9,385 nucleotides of DNA from Clostridia bacterium (GCA_017407725.1 JAFQWB010000048.1:1-9385), one strand, 5' to 3'; positions 1 to 7,636 are shown, counted from the first letter of the stretch. The notes: generated by a model from the letters alone, not told the origin. Made by a program: numbers and translations.

Positions 1-318
1 CTCAGGATATTCACCTATAACAACCTCGTCGTTATAGTTTGCCTCAAGCATCTTATCAATAGTTGCCTTATATTCCGATTCTTTAATTACGTTGAGCTCG
101 ATATGTACTGTATACTGGCCCTCGGTAATTCTGTTGATTGCCTTTTCAACAAGCTCAACTGCCTCGTCTGTGGCATCACCCATTGTTGTAAGCGTAATGG
201 TAATCGGCTTCCTAACTAAGTCCGTGGTCACGTTTCCTGCATCTCCGCACGAAGTTAAAAGCATAACGAAGGTGATGAGCATGGCACAGATAAGAAGACC
301 TGATATTCTTTTTCTCAT
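1..318 (-). CDS. Lipoprotein, probable extracellular solute-binding protein (N-terminal part, cut by window edge)
   Basis: The first 106 codons are present and the reading frame runs open off the left edge. The start is ATG at 318, with AAGGAGGA at 327-334 and an 8-nt spacer. Residues 1-24 form a lipoprotein signal peptide: basic MRKR, a hydrophobic stretch, then the lipobox L21-T22-S23-C24, so the mature protein should be anchored to the outer face of the membrane by lipidated Cys24. After the anchor comes a beta-strand-like segment (KPITITLTTMG) and then a helix rich in E and A (DEAVELVEKAINRITEG). This layout resembles large family-1-type solute-binding proteins of ABC sugar or peptide importers in Clostridia. 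That family call is an inference from the N-terminus only. No permease genes are visible. The gene has its own promoter (396-424) and is not clearly part of the rpoD operon. Confidence 0.68.
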   Translation of the reverse strand, partial: MRKRISGLLICAMLITFVMLLTSCGDAGNVTTDLVRKPITITLTTMGDATDEAVELVEKAINRITEGQYTVHIELNVIKESEYKATIDKMLEANYNDEVVIGEYPE

Positions 319-343
319 TACAAGAATCCTCCTTGAATTTCTA

Positions 344-380
344 CGGCATCGCCTATCATCGTCCGATGACAGCACTACCG
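344..380 (-). promoter_or_regulatory. Hairpin in the 5' leader of the lipoprotein gene
   Basis: The leader of about 70 nt between the predicted start site (near 389) and the lipoprotein start can fold into a two-tier hairpin. The inner arms are 356-361 and 364-369 (TCATCG/CGATGA, perfect). The outer arms are 344-348 and 376-380 (one G-U pair), separated from the inner stem by an internal loop. It ends ten bases upstream of the ribosome binding site. It might affect mRNA stability or translation, but no known riboswitch is recognised. Confidence 0.35.
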
Positions 381-395
381 CATAATAACATTGTT

Positions 396-424
396 ATTTT
401 ACACGAAAAATTATAAACTGTCAA
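396..424 (-). promoter_or_regulatory. SigA-type promoter of the lipoprotein gene
   Basis: On the minus strand TTGACA (419-424) is followed by a 17-nt spacer and TAAAAT (396-401). The -35 box is a perfect consensus and the -10 box has five of six consensus bases, with the optimal spacing. Transcription should start near 389 and give a leader of about 70 nt. AT-rich inverted arms (406-417 and 430-443) flank the -35 box, which could be an operator or just base composition. Confidence 0.8.
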
Positions 425-464
425 GTGTATTTATAATATTTTTATTAATTTCGGCATTATCACG

Positions 465-493
465 AAAAAGATCTTATCATCAGTCGTTAAGAT
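465..493 (-). terminator. Weak candidate terminator at the end of rpoD
   Basis: On the minus strand ATCTTA (488-493) pairs with TAAGAT (471-476) around an 11-nt loop, followed by C and five T residues (465-469). The stem is short, AT-rich and overlaps the rpoD stop codon. It is the only terminator-like element between rpoD and the next promoter, so some read-through from the rpoD operon into the lipoprotein gene is possible. Confidence 0.3.
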
Positions 494-2288
494 AATCTCT
501 GAGCTTCTTTGAACGGCTGGGGTGACGGAGCTTTCTGAGTGCCTTGGCCTCAATCTGTCTTATACGCTCTCTTGTTATGTTGAAGACCTTACCTACGTCC
601 TCAAGAGTTCTCATCTTGCTGTCCTCAAGACCGAATCTTAACATAAGAACCTGTCTTTCTCTGTCCGTAAGAGTATCAAGCACCTGTAAGAGCTGCTCGT
701 GAAGCATGGACTGCGATACTGCCTCTGATGGTGAGAGCGTTTCGTTATCGGGAATGAAGTCTCCGAGATGTGAATCCTCCTCCTCACCGATAGGCATTTC
801 GAAGGATACGGGATCGAGAGCGATCTTGAGATACTCTCTTACCTTATCGGAGGAAATTCCCATTTCCTCTGCGATCTCGTCAACGCTCGGCTCGTGTCCT
901 CTTTCCTGGAGAAGCTTTCTTGAAACTCTCGATACCTTATGGATGGTTTCAACCATATGAACGGGAATTCTGATGGTTCTTGCCTGATCCGCGATAGCTC
1001 TTGTTATAGCCTGACGGATCCACCAGGTTGCGTAGGTTGAGAACTTATATCTCTTTCTGTAGTCAAACTTTTCAACCGCCTTGAGAAGTCCGAGGTTACC
1101 CTCCTGGATAAGATCAAGGAAGGAAAGTCCCTTACCCGAATGTCTCTTTGCAATACTTACAACAAGTCTTAAGTTCGCTTCAACAAGCTGATTCTTTGCT
1201 CTATGTCCTGCAGAGATCCTCTTTTTCATTTCAGCAATCACGCTTGCGCCGTCATAGCTTCCGAGCGGTATCGTGCATACTACGTTCTCATAGGAGATCA
1301 CGGGCGGAACGTAGTCCTTCTTAAGGCTGTTTCTGAGCATCTTCTCTTCCCATTCGTCTTCTGCATCGGGGATATCGAATTCCGCGTCAAGATCCTCATC
1401 ATCAAGGTCACCGTCAATATCAGAGCTTGCCTGCTTCTTCTGCTGTCTTGTTTCCTCAAAGCATCCGCCGAGCCAGATATGCTCAACGGTTGAGATAACA
1501 GATGCATAGTCGATCTTGATTATACGTCCGTAGTTAATGGAGCTGTAATCCTTTTCAGGAAGGATCGGAACGTCCGATTCCTCAAGGATAGTCTTCATTT
1601 TTGCGCACGAATCAAGCATCCAGGAGCCGATCTCATAGAAGAGCTCCTCACTGTACTCGTAAACCTGTCTTGCACCCGGTCTGCTGTCGAAAAGAAGCTC
1701 GAACGCCTCTGTCACCATTACGGGTGTGATCATATCGTCGGAAACGGTAAGTGAGATCTTTTTCTTCTTATCCTTGAATCCCTCTTCCTCGGGGTTTCTC
1801 TTGTATCCTATAAGATGAAGGGCAAGATCCTTTGCTCCCTCATAATATTCGGGTGACCAGGCTTCAAGTCTCTTTACAAGATCTCTGATTATTATAACGA
1901 GAGGCGCCCTTACGCCAACAAACATTTCTCTTGAAATAGCCATTTCCTTCTCGGGCGCAAGAAGGGGGACCTTTCCTATTTCCTTAAGGTACATACGTAC
2001 GGGGTCGTCAATGGTAACTCCTCCCTGAGAAAGGAGCTCCTCCATATCCTCTACCGACTCATACTGTACTACCTCATTTTCAGATCCGTCAGCATCAGCG
2101 CCGAAAACATTATCCGATGCCTTATCGGGATCGAGATATCCGTCAGAGACGTCTGCCGCAAAATCATCGTCGGATATGCTGTCAAGCATATCGTCATCGG
2201 AAAGCGAGGGTGCCTTACCAAGCTCAATTATGTCATCAACAGACATATGCTTTCCTTCGAAATCTCCTATATCTCCCTTGATTGCCAT
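480..2288 (-). CDS. rpoD: Principal RNA polymerase sigma factor RpoD/SigA, with a large insertion
   Basis: Housekeeping sigma-70 factor that directs core RNA polymerase to -10/-35 promoters. Region 1.2 is at residues about 94-121 ([17 protein letters not shown]). Regions 2.1-2.4 are at 366-445, including [14 protein letters not shown], the -10-binding and melting helix [18 protein letters not shown], and TIRIPVHM. Region 3 is at about 447-525. Region 4 with its helix-turn-helix ([20 protein letters not shown]) is at 527-602. The protein is 602 aa, whereas Firmicutes SigA is usually about 370. The excess is an acidic N-terminal segment (residues 28-94) and about 235 residues between regions 1.2 and 2.1 (about 122-356), including an acidic stretch at 289-316. 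The ATG at 2288 has GGAGGA at 2298-2303. It shares one base with the dnaG stop (TAATG), suggesting translational coupling. All core functional motifs are intact, so it should be active. Confidence 0.97.
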   Translation of the reverse strand: MAIKGDIGDFEGKHMSVDDIIELGKAPSLSDDDMLDSISDDDFAADVSDGYLDPDKASDNVFGADADGSENEVVQYESVEDMEELLSQGGVTIDDPVRMYLKEIGKVPLLAPEKEMAISREMFVGVRAPLVIIIRDLVKRLEAWSPEYYEGAKDLALHLIGYKRNPEEEGFKDKKKKISLTVSDDMITPVMVTEAFELLFDSRPGARQVYEYSEELFYEIGSWMLDSCAKMKTILEESDVPILPEKDYSSINYGRIIKIDYASVISTVEHIWLGGCFEETRQQKKQASSDIDGDLDDEDLDAEFDIPDAEDEWEEKMLRNSLKKDYVPPVISYENVVCTIPLGSYDGASVIAEMKKRISAGHRAKNQLVEANLRLVVSIAKRHSGKGLSFLDLIQEGNLGLLKAVEKFDYRKRYKFSTYATWWIRQAITRAIADQARTIRIPVHMVETIHKVSRVSRKLLQERGHEPSVDEIAEEMGISSDKVREYLKIALDPVSFEMPIGEEEDSHLGDFIPDNETLSPSEAVSQSMLHEQLLQVLDTLTDRERQVLMLRFGLEDSKMRTLEDVGKVFNITRERIRQIEAKALRKLRHPSRSKKLRDYLND

Positions 2289-4048
2289 TATATTTTATCC
2301 TCCGTTTTTTTCTTTTTTGCCTTTATTATATCTTCTATGCTTGCTTCCTTTTTCGCAGTTGCTCTTTCAAGCGCATCAAAGCACTCAAGCATTATTTCAT
2401 ACGTGTTGTTTGAAAGAGAGCTTCTCTTCATCTTAAGCGATGACAGTCTTTCTATCTCCTCAAGCTCAAGAAACTCTCCGAGTCTTGCCTCGCTGAACTC
2501 CCCGTCAAGCGACTCTATTGCTCTTATCACTCTTTTGGAAAATTCGGTAAAGAAGCGATCCTCTGTAAACGGTCTTCCCGATTTCTTTGCCTCGGCATAA
2601 TATTCGGGATGAATCATCAGTATTCCGAGTATCTGATCCTCGGCGGCGCCTGCGGCAGGATTTTTCACGTAGTCTCTGTTGACTCTGTCGCCTATTCCCT
2701 GCGCACTGCTCATGATCTTTTTGGTTTCATCGGTCTTTTGCTTTTTCGCCCGACTTCTGATACTTCTTTCAATATCCGCCTTCATTGATTCGGGCGTTAC
2801 AGAAAGCTTCTCTGCCGCTCTGTGGATATAGACGTCTCTTTCGGCAGACGACTGAACCGCAGAGATTATCTTTTCGGTGTCCCGTATTGCAGCCACTCTT
2901 CCGTCGTCCGTATTTATATCGTACTTTGAGATAACTGTATCGAATTTGTAGTCAAACTCGCTTCGTGCGCCTCTTAGCAGCGCCCTGAAGTTGTCTGCTC
3001 CGAATTTCTTTATATATTCGTCGGGGTCCTTTGCCCCGCTCATTTTTATTATTCTTGCTTCAAGTCCGACCTCACCAAGCAGCTCAAAGGCTCTGTTTGC
3101 CGCTCTTTGTCCCGCCTCGTCGCTGTCGTATGAAATAAGCACCGATTTTGTGTACTTTTTCATAAGCCTTGCGTGATCTGCCGTCATAGCGGTTCCGAGC
3201 GTTGCGACCGCATTTTCAAAGCCTGCCGCATGCAGGGCGATGACGTCCATATATCCCTCGCAAAGTATCAGGCTTTCACTGCAAGCCTTCTTTGCAAAGT
3301 TGAGAGCAAAAAGATTCTTACTCTTTTTGAATGCGGGCGTATCCGAGGTGTTAAGGTACTTCGGCTTTGAATCGTCAAGCACTCTTCCTCCGAATGCAAT
3401 AACGTTTCCCGCAGTATCTATGATAGGAAAAATCACTCTGTTTCTGAAATAGTCAAAGGGTCTTCCCGCGCTCTTTTCGTTTTTGCTTATTCCGCAAAGA
3501 AACGCCTTCGACATTTCGTAGTCCTTATATCCGAGCTTTGACAGATGGCTTGTCAGAGCTGTCCACGACTCGGGAGCATATCCGAGTCCGAAGTGCTTTA
3601 CGGTAGCCCTTGAGAGTCCTCTTTTAGCGAAATATTCTCTTCCGTTTTTACCGTTTTCCTCTTTGATCAGGGTGTCGTGGAAGAACTTCGCCGCCTCTTT
3701 ATTCATTTCGAGAATTCGGCTTCTTTCGGCAGCCGAGCTTTTATCTCTGTCATCCTCGGGAATTTCTATTCCCGCTCTTTTTGCAAGAAGCTCAAGTGCC
3801 TCTCTGTAGTCAAGCGACTCTACTCTTCTTATAAAATTTATTACGTCTCCGCCTGCTCCGCATCCGAAGCAGTGGCAGTTTCCGTTTGCGGGAAATACGG
3901 TAAAGGAGGGAGTCTTTTCGCTGTGAAAGGGGCAAAGACCAACGTAATTTGAACCTGCTCTTTTAAGATTCACGTATCCCGAAACAACATCCTCGATATT
4001 GTTTCTGTAAATTATCTCATCGATTATCTCCTGACTTATATACGCCAC
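2288..4048 (-). CDS. dnaG: DNA primase DnaG
   Basis: Synthesises the short RNA primers needed on the lagging strand, working with the replicative helicase at the fork. The protein has 586 aa, normal for the family. The N-terminal CHC2 zinc finger has ligands C39, H42, C60 and C63 ([11 protein letters not shown], then CFGCGAGGD). The catalytic core contains the basic motif around residues 201-235 ([23 protein letters not shown]). The Toprim domain has the catalytic glutamate E264 (CEGYMDV) and the metal-binding pair D308/D310 (YDSDEAG). The C-terminal part (about 468-570) fits the helicase-interacting domain. The start is GTG at 4048, chosen because AAGGAGG lies at 4055-4061 with a 6-nt spacer and because SQEIIDEI is the normal family N-terminus. 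It is the middle gene of dgt-dnaG-rpoD: 34 nt after dgt and overlapping rpoD by one base. Confidence 0.97.
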   Translation of the reverse strand: MAYISQEIIDEIIYRNNIEDVVSGYVNLKRAGSNYVGLCPFHSEKTPSFTVFPANGNCHCFGCGAGGDVINFIRRVESLDYREALELLAKRAGIEIPEDDRDKSSAAERSRILEMNKEAAKFFHDTLIKEENGKNGREYFAKRGLSRATVKHFGLGYAPESWTALTSHLSKLGYKDYEMSKAFLCGISKNEKSAGRPFDYFRNRVIFPIIDTAGNVIAFGGRVLDDSKPKYLNTSDTPAFKKSKNLFALNFAKKACSESLILCEGYMDVIALHAAGFENAVATLGTAMTADHARLMKKYTKSVLISYDSDEAGQRAANRAFELLGEVGLEARIIKMSGAKDPDEYIKKFGADNFRALLRGARSEFDYKFDTVISKYDINTDDGRVAAIRDTEKIISAVQSSAERDVYIHRAAEKLSVTPESMKADIERSIRSRAKKQKTDETKKIMSSAQGIGDRVNRDYVKNPAAGAAEDQILGILMIHPEYYAEAKKSGRPFTEDRFFTEFSKRVIRAIESLDGEFSEARLGEFLELEEIERLSSLKMKRSSLSNNTYEIMLECFDALERATAKKEASIEDIIKAKKKKTEDKI

Positions 4049-4082
4049 GGTCCTCCTCCTTTCTTTTGATCATCCTGTTTTT

Positions 4083-5084
4083 TTATCCGTTATTTTTGCT
4101 CCACGTTTCGGGAACAAATATCTTTTTATACACGCTTATCGCGTATCTGTCGGTCATACTTGCGATAAAATCGCAAACCGCTCTCTCAACGCCTTCGGCG
4201 TTTGCTATCATTACGTAGTCTGCAGGCATCTCTTCGGGATGCTCACAGAAATGGTGGTAAAGCGCCTCTGTAAGTCTTTCAGCCTTACCCTCCTCAGCCT
4301 TTGCCTCCGAATTGGTATATACGTTTCCGAAAAGGAAGGCTCTGAGCTCCATCGTAGCCTCGTATATCTCGGGATCCATTGTTATCTCCGGCTTTCCCGC
4401 ACTTGACGAAACTATAGCTCTTACCATTGTATTTATACGTGTACTCGACGTATCACCGAGAGTTTTTCTGAGCTCTGTCGGTATATCCTCAAGCGATATT
4501 ATACCGCCCCTTACCGCATCGTCGATATCGTGATTTATATATGCAATTCTATCGGCGTATTTTACAATCGTTCCCTCAAGAGTAAGCGCGTTTGAATTTC
4601 CCGAATGATTGAGTATTCCGTCAAGAACCTCGTAGGTAAGATTGAGGTTTTCAAGCTTATCAGCCACTCTGAGTGACTGCTTACAATGCGAAAAATCGGG
4701 GTCGTAGCATTTTATAAGCACTCTTTCACCCGCATGCCCGAAGGGAGTATGCCCAAGGTCGTGCCCGAGTGCAACCGCCTCGCAAAGATCCTCATTAAGA
4801 AGAAGAGCTCTTGCAATTGCTCTTGAAACCTGACACACCTCAAGTGTGTGCGTGAGTCTTGTTCTGTAGTGATCGTGCTCAGGCGAAAGAAAGACCTGTG
4901 TCTTATGCATAAGTCTTCTGAAGCTCTTGCAATGAATTATTCTGTCTCTGTCTCTTTGGAAATCGGTTCTCATATCATCTCTTGAAGCAAGAGGATGCTG
5001 TCTTCCTCTTGTTTCGCTTGAAAGACACGCATAGGGCGACAGATATGACCTTTCTCTTTCTTCAAAGCTTTCTCTGATTCCCAC
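4083..5084 (-). CDS. dgt: dGTPase-like HD-domain triphosphohydrolase
   Basis: Deoxyguanosinetriphosphate triphosphohydrolase-like protein, HD superfamily. Characterised members split dNTPs into deoxynucleoside and triphosphate and so adjust nucleotide pools; the exact substrate here is unknown. Numbered from the chosen start (333 aa), metal-site residues are H79 (LTHTLEV), H108-D109 (GHDLGHTPFGH) and D178 (KYADRIAYINHD). The family block FQRDRDRIIHCKSFRRL-MHKTQVF precedes them. The start is GTG at 5084, giving an N-terminus of (V/M)GIRESFEERER, which suits the family. GAGGTGG lies just upstream with an 8-nt spacer. An in-frame ATG at 5180 would add 32 residues that look like a membrane segment, but it lies upstream of the predicted promoter, so I reject it. 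First gene of the operon with dnaG and rpoD, a known order in Clostridia. Confidence 0.92.
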   Translation of the reverse strand: MGIRESFEERERSYLSPYACLSSETRGRQHPLASRDDMRTDFQRDRDRIIHCKSFRRLMHKTQVFLSPEHDHYRTRLTHTLEVCQVSRAIARALLLNEDLCEAVALGHDLGHTPFGHAGERVLIKCYDPDFSHCKQSLRVADKLENLNLTYEVLDGILNHSGNSNALTLEGTIVKYADRIAYINHDIDDAVRGGIISLEDIPTELRKTLGDTSSTRINTMVRAIVSSSAGKPEITMDPEIYEATMELRAFLFGNVYTNSEAKAEEGKAERLTEALYHHFCEHPEEMPADYVMIANAEGVERAVCDFIASMTDRYAISVYKKIFVPETWSKNNG

Positions 5085-5092
5085 GGTTATTC

Positions 5093-5099
5093 CCACCTC
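5093..5099 (-). promoter_or_regulatory. Ribosome binding site that fixes the dgt start
   Basis: GAGGTGG on the minus strand lies 8 nt before GTG at 5084. The alternative ATG at 5180 has no comparable site and lies outside the transcript predicted from the promoter at 5128-5156. Confidence 0.7.
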
Positions 5100-5127
5100 A
5101 CAAACAAAGACAAATAATGAAAATACT

Positions 5128-5156
5128 ATAATATAATATACGCCGAATTTTATCAA
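5128..5156 (-). promoter_or_regulatory. Promoter of the dgt-dnaG-rpoD operon
   Basis: On the minus strand TTGATA (5151-5156), a 17-nt spacer, then TATTAT (5128-5133). The predicted start site is near 5121, giving a leader of about 36 nt. Immediately upstream are A/T runs (5163-5169, 5179-5186, 5189-5195) that could act as an UP element. It sits just after the yigZ terminator, so the operon appears to start as an independent unit. Extra internal promoters inside dnaG cannot be excluded. Confidence 0.7.
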
Positions 5157-5207
5157 AAACCCTTTTTTTCGTTTAACCAAAAAAAATATTTTTTTACATA
5201 TTATGAT

Positions 5208-5240
5208 AAAAAAACAGCCGACCGACTAAAATCGGTCGGC
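5208..5240 (-). terminator. Rho-independent terminator after the YigZ-family gene
   Basis: Perfect 9-bp GC-rich stem (5217-5225 with 5232-5240, GCCGACCGA/TCGGTCGGC) and a 6-nt loop. On the minus strand it is followed by TG and seven T residues (5208-5214). It starts 16 nt past the yigZ stop codon and insulates the dgt operon from hflX-yigZ. Confidence 0.92.
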
Positions 5241-5256
5241 AATATTTTCTTTTATC

Positions 5257-5910
5257 TTACGGAATTTCAAGAAGCTCTCCCGCTCGCAGAGTCTCGCCCA
5301 CTCTTTTTCCGAGGACCCTTCCCGACGATGCCGAAAAGAAGCTGTCTATAAGCTCTGCCTCTCTTTCGAGCCTTACCGATGCTCTGACCGTTACCTTATC
5401 GGAAAATTCAGCCTCCTCTTCAATCGCCTCGCACTTTTTAAGAAGTCCGTCAACCCTTTGATAGAAGGAGTAGTCAACCGAAAACTCAACTATCGAAAAT
5501 GGCATGAATCTTGCGACTCCCGCATCCTTCACCGCTTCCTTTGCGGCTGAAGTGTAGGCTCTCACAAGCCCTCCCGTTCCGAGCAGTATGCCGCCGAAAT
5601 ATCTTGTGACAACAATTACCGCATCGGTAAATCCTATTCTTTTTATAACGTCAAGAATGGGCAGTCCCGCAGTTCCCTGCGGCTCTCTGTCATCAGAATA
5701 TCTTGCCGTGTTTCCTTCTTTAAGCACGTACGCGTAGACGTTATGCCTTGCATCTGCATGCTTTTTTCTGATCGAATTTACGAATTCGACAGCTTCCTCT
5801 TCACTTGTTACGTGCTTTGCATATCCGAGAAATTCGCTCTTTCTGTCAACGAAAAGCGAGCTTCCGTCCGAAAGAAGTGTGGTATAAAAATCTTTTTCGT
5901 TCTGACTCAA
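5257..5910 (-). CDS. YigZ/IMPACT family protein
   Basis: Member of the YigZ/YvyE (IMPACT, UPF0029) family, 217 aa, a typical length. The N-terminal domain carries the family signature at residues about 71-121: YSDDREPQGTAGLPIL, then VIVVTRYFGGILLGTGGL-VRAY. The C-terminal domain of about 75 residues (137-211) fits the ferredoxin-like UPF0029 C-terminal fold, related to the EF-G C-terminal region. The biochemical role of bacterial members is not settled. Links to translation or stress come from eukaryotic IMPACT, which regulates GCN2. The start is TTG at 5910, supported by GGAGGA at 5918-5923 with a 7-nt spacer; no in-frame ATG fits. It lies 41 nt downstream of hflX with no terminator between them, so the two are probably co-transcribed. 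Confidence 0.9.
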   Translation of the reverse strand: MSQNEKDFYTTLLSDGSSLFVDRKSEFLGYAKHVTSEEEAVEFVNSIRKKHADARHNVYAYVLKEGNTARYSDDREPQGTAGLPILDVIKRIGFTDAVIVVTRYFGGILLGTGGLVRAYTSAAKEAVKDAGVARFMPFSIVEFSVDYSFYQRVDGLLKKCEAIEEEAEFSDKVTVRASVRLEREAELIDSFFSASSGRVLGKRVGETLRAGELLEIP

Positions 5911-5917
5911 GGCAGTT

Positions 5918-5923
5918 TCCTCC
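5918..5923 (-). promoter_or_regulatory. Ribosome binding site supporting a TTG start for the YigZ-family gene
   Basis: GGAGGA on the minus strand lies 7 nt before TTG at 5910. The resulting N-terminus (SQNEKDFYTTLL) matches the position where family members usually begin. Confidence 0.7.
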
Positions 5924-5951
5924 GTCGCTACCGACCTATCCGCAGATCGGC

Positions 5952-7229
5952 TTATTCTGCGATGTATTTCTTATATCTTCCGTAATTCTCGGCATCAAGA
6001 AGTGCGCTTACCTCTGCGCCCTCCTCTGTATATTCTATACTTTCAATAAGAGAGAGCGCGTAAAGTCTGCTGAGTGCCGCCTGCTCGCTCATCGGGAAAA
6101 CAAGCTTACAAAGTCTCTTTCCGCCGAGCGCAAGTGTCTCAAGCTCATCTGTGAGTCTGTCGATTCCCTCGCCCGTTTTAGCCGAAATGAAAACACAGTT
6201 CTTTTTGATGGCTATCTTTCTTACCTCGTCATACATCGACTCAACCATATCGCATTTGTTGAAAACGTAAACGATAGGCTTATCTGCCGCATCAAGCTCA
6301 GCAAGAAGATTTTCGGTGACGTCAAGCTGTGATACACATTCGGGGTCGCTTGCATCTATTATTATGAGAAGTGCATCCGAATACTTAGCCTCGTCAAGCG
6401 TCGATCTGAACGCCTTGATAAGGTGGTGGGGCAGGTTTCTTATAAATCCTACAGTATCGGTAAGAAGCATTTCCCTTTTGCTCGGAAGAACAAACTTTCT
6501 TGTTGTGGGGTCAAGAGTTGCAAAAAGCTTATCCTCGGCAAGTATGCCCGCACCCGTAAGCTTATTGAGAAGAGTGGATTTTCCTGCATTCGTATATCCC
6601 ACTATCGCAACCTTTACGGTGCCCGAATTTTCTCTTCTCGTTCTCTGGAGCGCTCTGCTCTTTTCTATATCTCTTATATTCTCTTCGAGAGCCTCTATAC
6701 GTCTTTTAACGTGTCTTTTATCCTTTTCAAGCTTTGTCTCACCCGGTCCTCTTGTGCCGATACCGCCTCCGAGTCTTGACATTGAGCTTCCCTTTCCGTA
6801 AAGACGCGGAACGGTATACTTAAGCTGTGCAAGCTCTACCTGAAGCTTTCCTTCTCCGCTTCTTGCGTGAAGAGCGAATATATCGAGAATAAGCATACTT
6901 CTGTCTATAACGTGAGTGTTCTCGAGAGAATCCTCTATATTTCTTATCTGCATCGGAGAAAGCTCTCCGTCAAAAACAACAAGCTCTATCTTGTTTGAAT
7001 CGCAAAGCTCACAAAGCTCTTCAAGCTTTCCTTTTCCTATATACGTAGCATTATCGGGGTTATCTCTTGCCTGAGTCATTCTGGCAAAAACCTCTCCCCC
7101 TGCAGTCTCAAGCAGTCTTTCAAGCTCGTCAAAGGAGACACCCGCATCTCTTTCGTCCATACCCGGAAGTATGACCGAAACTATGACAGCCCTCGGCTTT
7201 TCTTCGCTTTCAAATATTGAAGTATTCAT
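5952..7229 (-). CDS. hflX: Ribosome-associated GTPase HflX
   Basis: HflX binds the 50S subunit and, in studied bacteria, splits stalled or hibernating 70S ribosomes. The N-terminal HflX domain (about 1-195) shows ARMTQARDNPDNATYIGKGK and the glycine-rich SRLGGGIGTRGPGETKLE (151-168), followed by a basic coiled-coil (170-200). The G domain carries G1 GYTNAGKST (211-219), G2 ATLDPTTR (237-244), G3 DTVGFI (258-263), G4 NKCD (324-327) and G5 SAK (349-351). A short C-terminal domain ends at residue 425. The start is ATG at 7229, because AAGGAG lies at 7235-7240; an in-frame ATG at 7277 lies inside the terminator hairpin and would add an unrelated 16 residues. The gene is 34 nt downstream of that hairpin and no promoter is visible in the gap, so expression probably depends on read-through from rpmE. 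Confidence 0.96.
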   Translation of the reverse strand: MNTSIFESEEKPRAVIVSVILPGMDERDAGVSFDELERLLETAGGEVFARMTQARDNPDNATYIGKGKLEELCELCDSNKIELVVFDGELSPMQIRNIEDSLENTHVIDRSMLILDIFALHARSGEGKLQVELAQLKYTVPRLYGKGSSMSRLGGGIGTRGPGETKLEKDKRHVKRRIEALEENIRDIEKSRALQRTRRENSGTVKVAIVGYTNAGKSTLLNKLTGAGILAEDKLFATLDPTTRKFVLPSKREMLLTDTVGFIRNLPHHLIKAFRSTLDEAKYSDALLIIIDASDPECVSQLDVTENLLAELDAADKPIVYVFNKCDMVESMYDEVRKIAIKKNCVFISAKTGEGIDRLTDELETLALGGKRLCKLVFPMSEQAALSRLYALSLIESIEYTEEGAEVSALLDAENYGRYKKYIAE

Positions 7230-7234
7230 AAGCT

Positions 7235-7240
7235 CTCCTT
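7235..7240 (-). promoter_or_regulatory. Ribosome binding site that fixes the hflX start
   Basis: AAGGAG on the minus strand lies 5 nt before ATG at 7229. It favours this start over the in-frame ATG at 7277, which is buried in a hairpin stem. Confidence 0.75.
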
Positions 7241-7247
7241 TCAAGTG

Positions 7248-7281
7248 AAAACAAAACAGCGGATGCACAGAATGCATCCGC
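7248..7281 (-). terminator. Terminator or attenuator hairpin between rpmE and hflX
   Basis: Perfect 9-bp stem (7259-7267 with 7273-7281, GCGGATGCA/TGCATCCGC) and a 5-nt loop. On the minus strand it is followed by an interrupted T tract (T G TTTT G TTTT C, 7247-7258). The broken tract suggests incomplete termination, which would allow some transcription into hflX. Confidence 0.78.
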
Positions 7282-7315
7282 CTTACTTTTGCATAATTTC
7301 GCCCAATACGGCTTA

Positions 7316-7522
7316 TTACTGATTGTTAGCCTGTAAACGCTTCTTGAACTTGTCAAGACGTCCGCCGGCATCAACAAACTTCTGCTTACCTGTAAAGAAG
7401 GGATGGCACTTTGAGCAAATTTCAACGCGCATGTCACCCTTTGTGGAACGAGTCTTTACAACTTCGCCGCATACGCATTCAATAGTAACTTCTTTATACT
7501 CGGGATGGATGTTCTCCTTCAT
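7316..7522 (-). CDS. rpmE: 50S ribosomal protein L31, zinc-binding type
   Basis: 68 aa, full length for L31 type A. It has the N-terminus [12 protein letters not shown] and the four zinc-binding cysteines C16, C18, C36 and C39 ([17 protein letters not shown]), so it is the C+ form rather than the zinc-free paralogue. L31 sits at the central protuberance and bridges the two ribosomal subunits. The ATG at 7522 is preceded by AGAGGTG (7529-7535). It has its own promoter and is followed by the hairpin at 7259-7281. In bacteria with both L31 types, the C+ form serves zinc-replete growth; no C- copy is visible here. Confidence 0.97.
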   Translation of the reverse strand: MKENIHPEYKEVTIECVCGEVVKTRSTKGDMRVEICSKCHPFFTGKQKFVDAGGRLDKFKKRLQANNQ

Positions 7523-7597
7523 TGTTTACACCTCTATTCTTAAATCTCATTTTAATTCAATTCTGTATCCGCATTCGTGTCGAATTAATTCACAGTG
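7523..7597 (-). promoter_or_regulatory. 5' leader of rpmE, possible L31 autoregulatory leader
   Basis: About 75 nt separate the predicted start site from the rpmE ATG, long for a 68-codon gene. Arms 7552-7558 and 7582-7588 (7 bp, TTAATTC/GAATTAA) can pair, with a smaller TTCG/CGAA hairpin as an alternative. Leaders that bind their own ribosomal protein are known for L31 in several bacterial groups; membership here is an inference, and the pairing is AT-rich and weak. Confidence 0.35.
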
Positions 7598-7603
7598 CTT
7601 TAC

Positions 7604-7632
7604 ATTGTACCACACTTTCGAGAATATTTCAA
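7604..7632 (-). promoter_or_regulatory. SigA-type promoter of rpmE
   Basis: On the minus strand TTGAAA (7627-7632), a 17-nt spacer, then TACAAT (7604-7609). Each box has one or two departures from consensus at ideal spacing. Transcription should start near 7597. Confidence 0.85.
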
Positions 7633-7636
7633 TACC

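Noticed and set aside
92..385. Plus-strand open frame opposite the lipoprotein gene
   Set aside because: The minus strand has a promoter, ribosome binding site, signal peptide and lipobox in the right order; the plus frame has none of these.
2312..2318. A_AAA_AAG slippery heptamer near the 3' end of dnaG (as in E. coli dnaX)
   Set aside because: The heptamer is in the right phase, but a -1 shift would only end translation two codons earlier. The Shine-Dalgarno-like site is downstream rather than upstream and already serves rpoD. It looks like a lysine-rich tail.
5085..5180. N-terminal extension of the dgt-like gene from an in-frame ATG at 5180, which would add an apparent membrane helix
   Set aside because: It runs back through the predicted promoter (5128-5156), has no ribosome binding site, is AT-rich non-coding in character, and the family N-terminus begins at the GTG at 5084.
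5805..6801. Long plus-strand open frames opposite yigZ and hflX (for example 5805-6332 and 6316-6801)
   Set aside because: They are antisense to strongly conserved genes, have no good ribosome binding sites, and encode low-complexity S/L/F-rich products typical of shadow frames.
7230..7277. N-terminal extension of hflX from an in-frame ATG at 7277
   Set aside because: The ATG lies in the stem of the terminator hairpin, and AAGGAG sits ahead of the ATG at 7229 instead.
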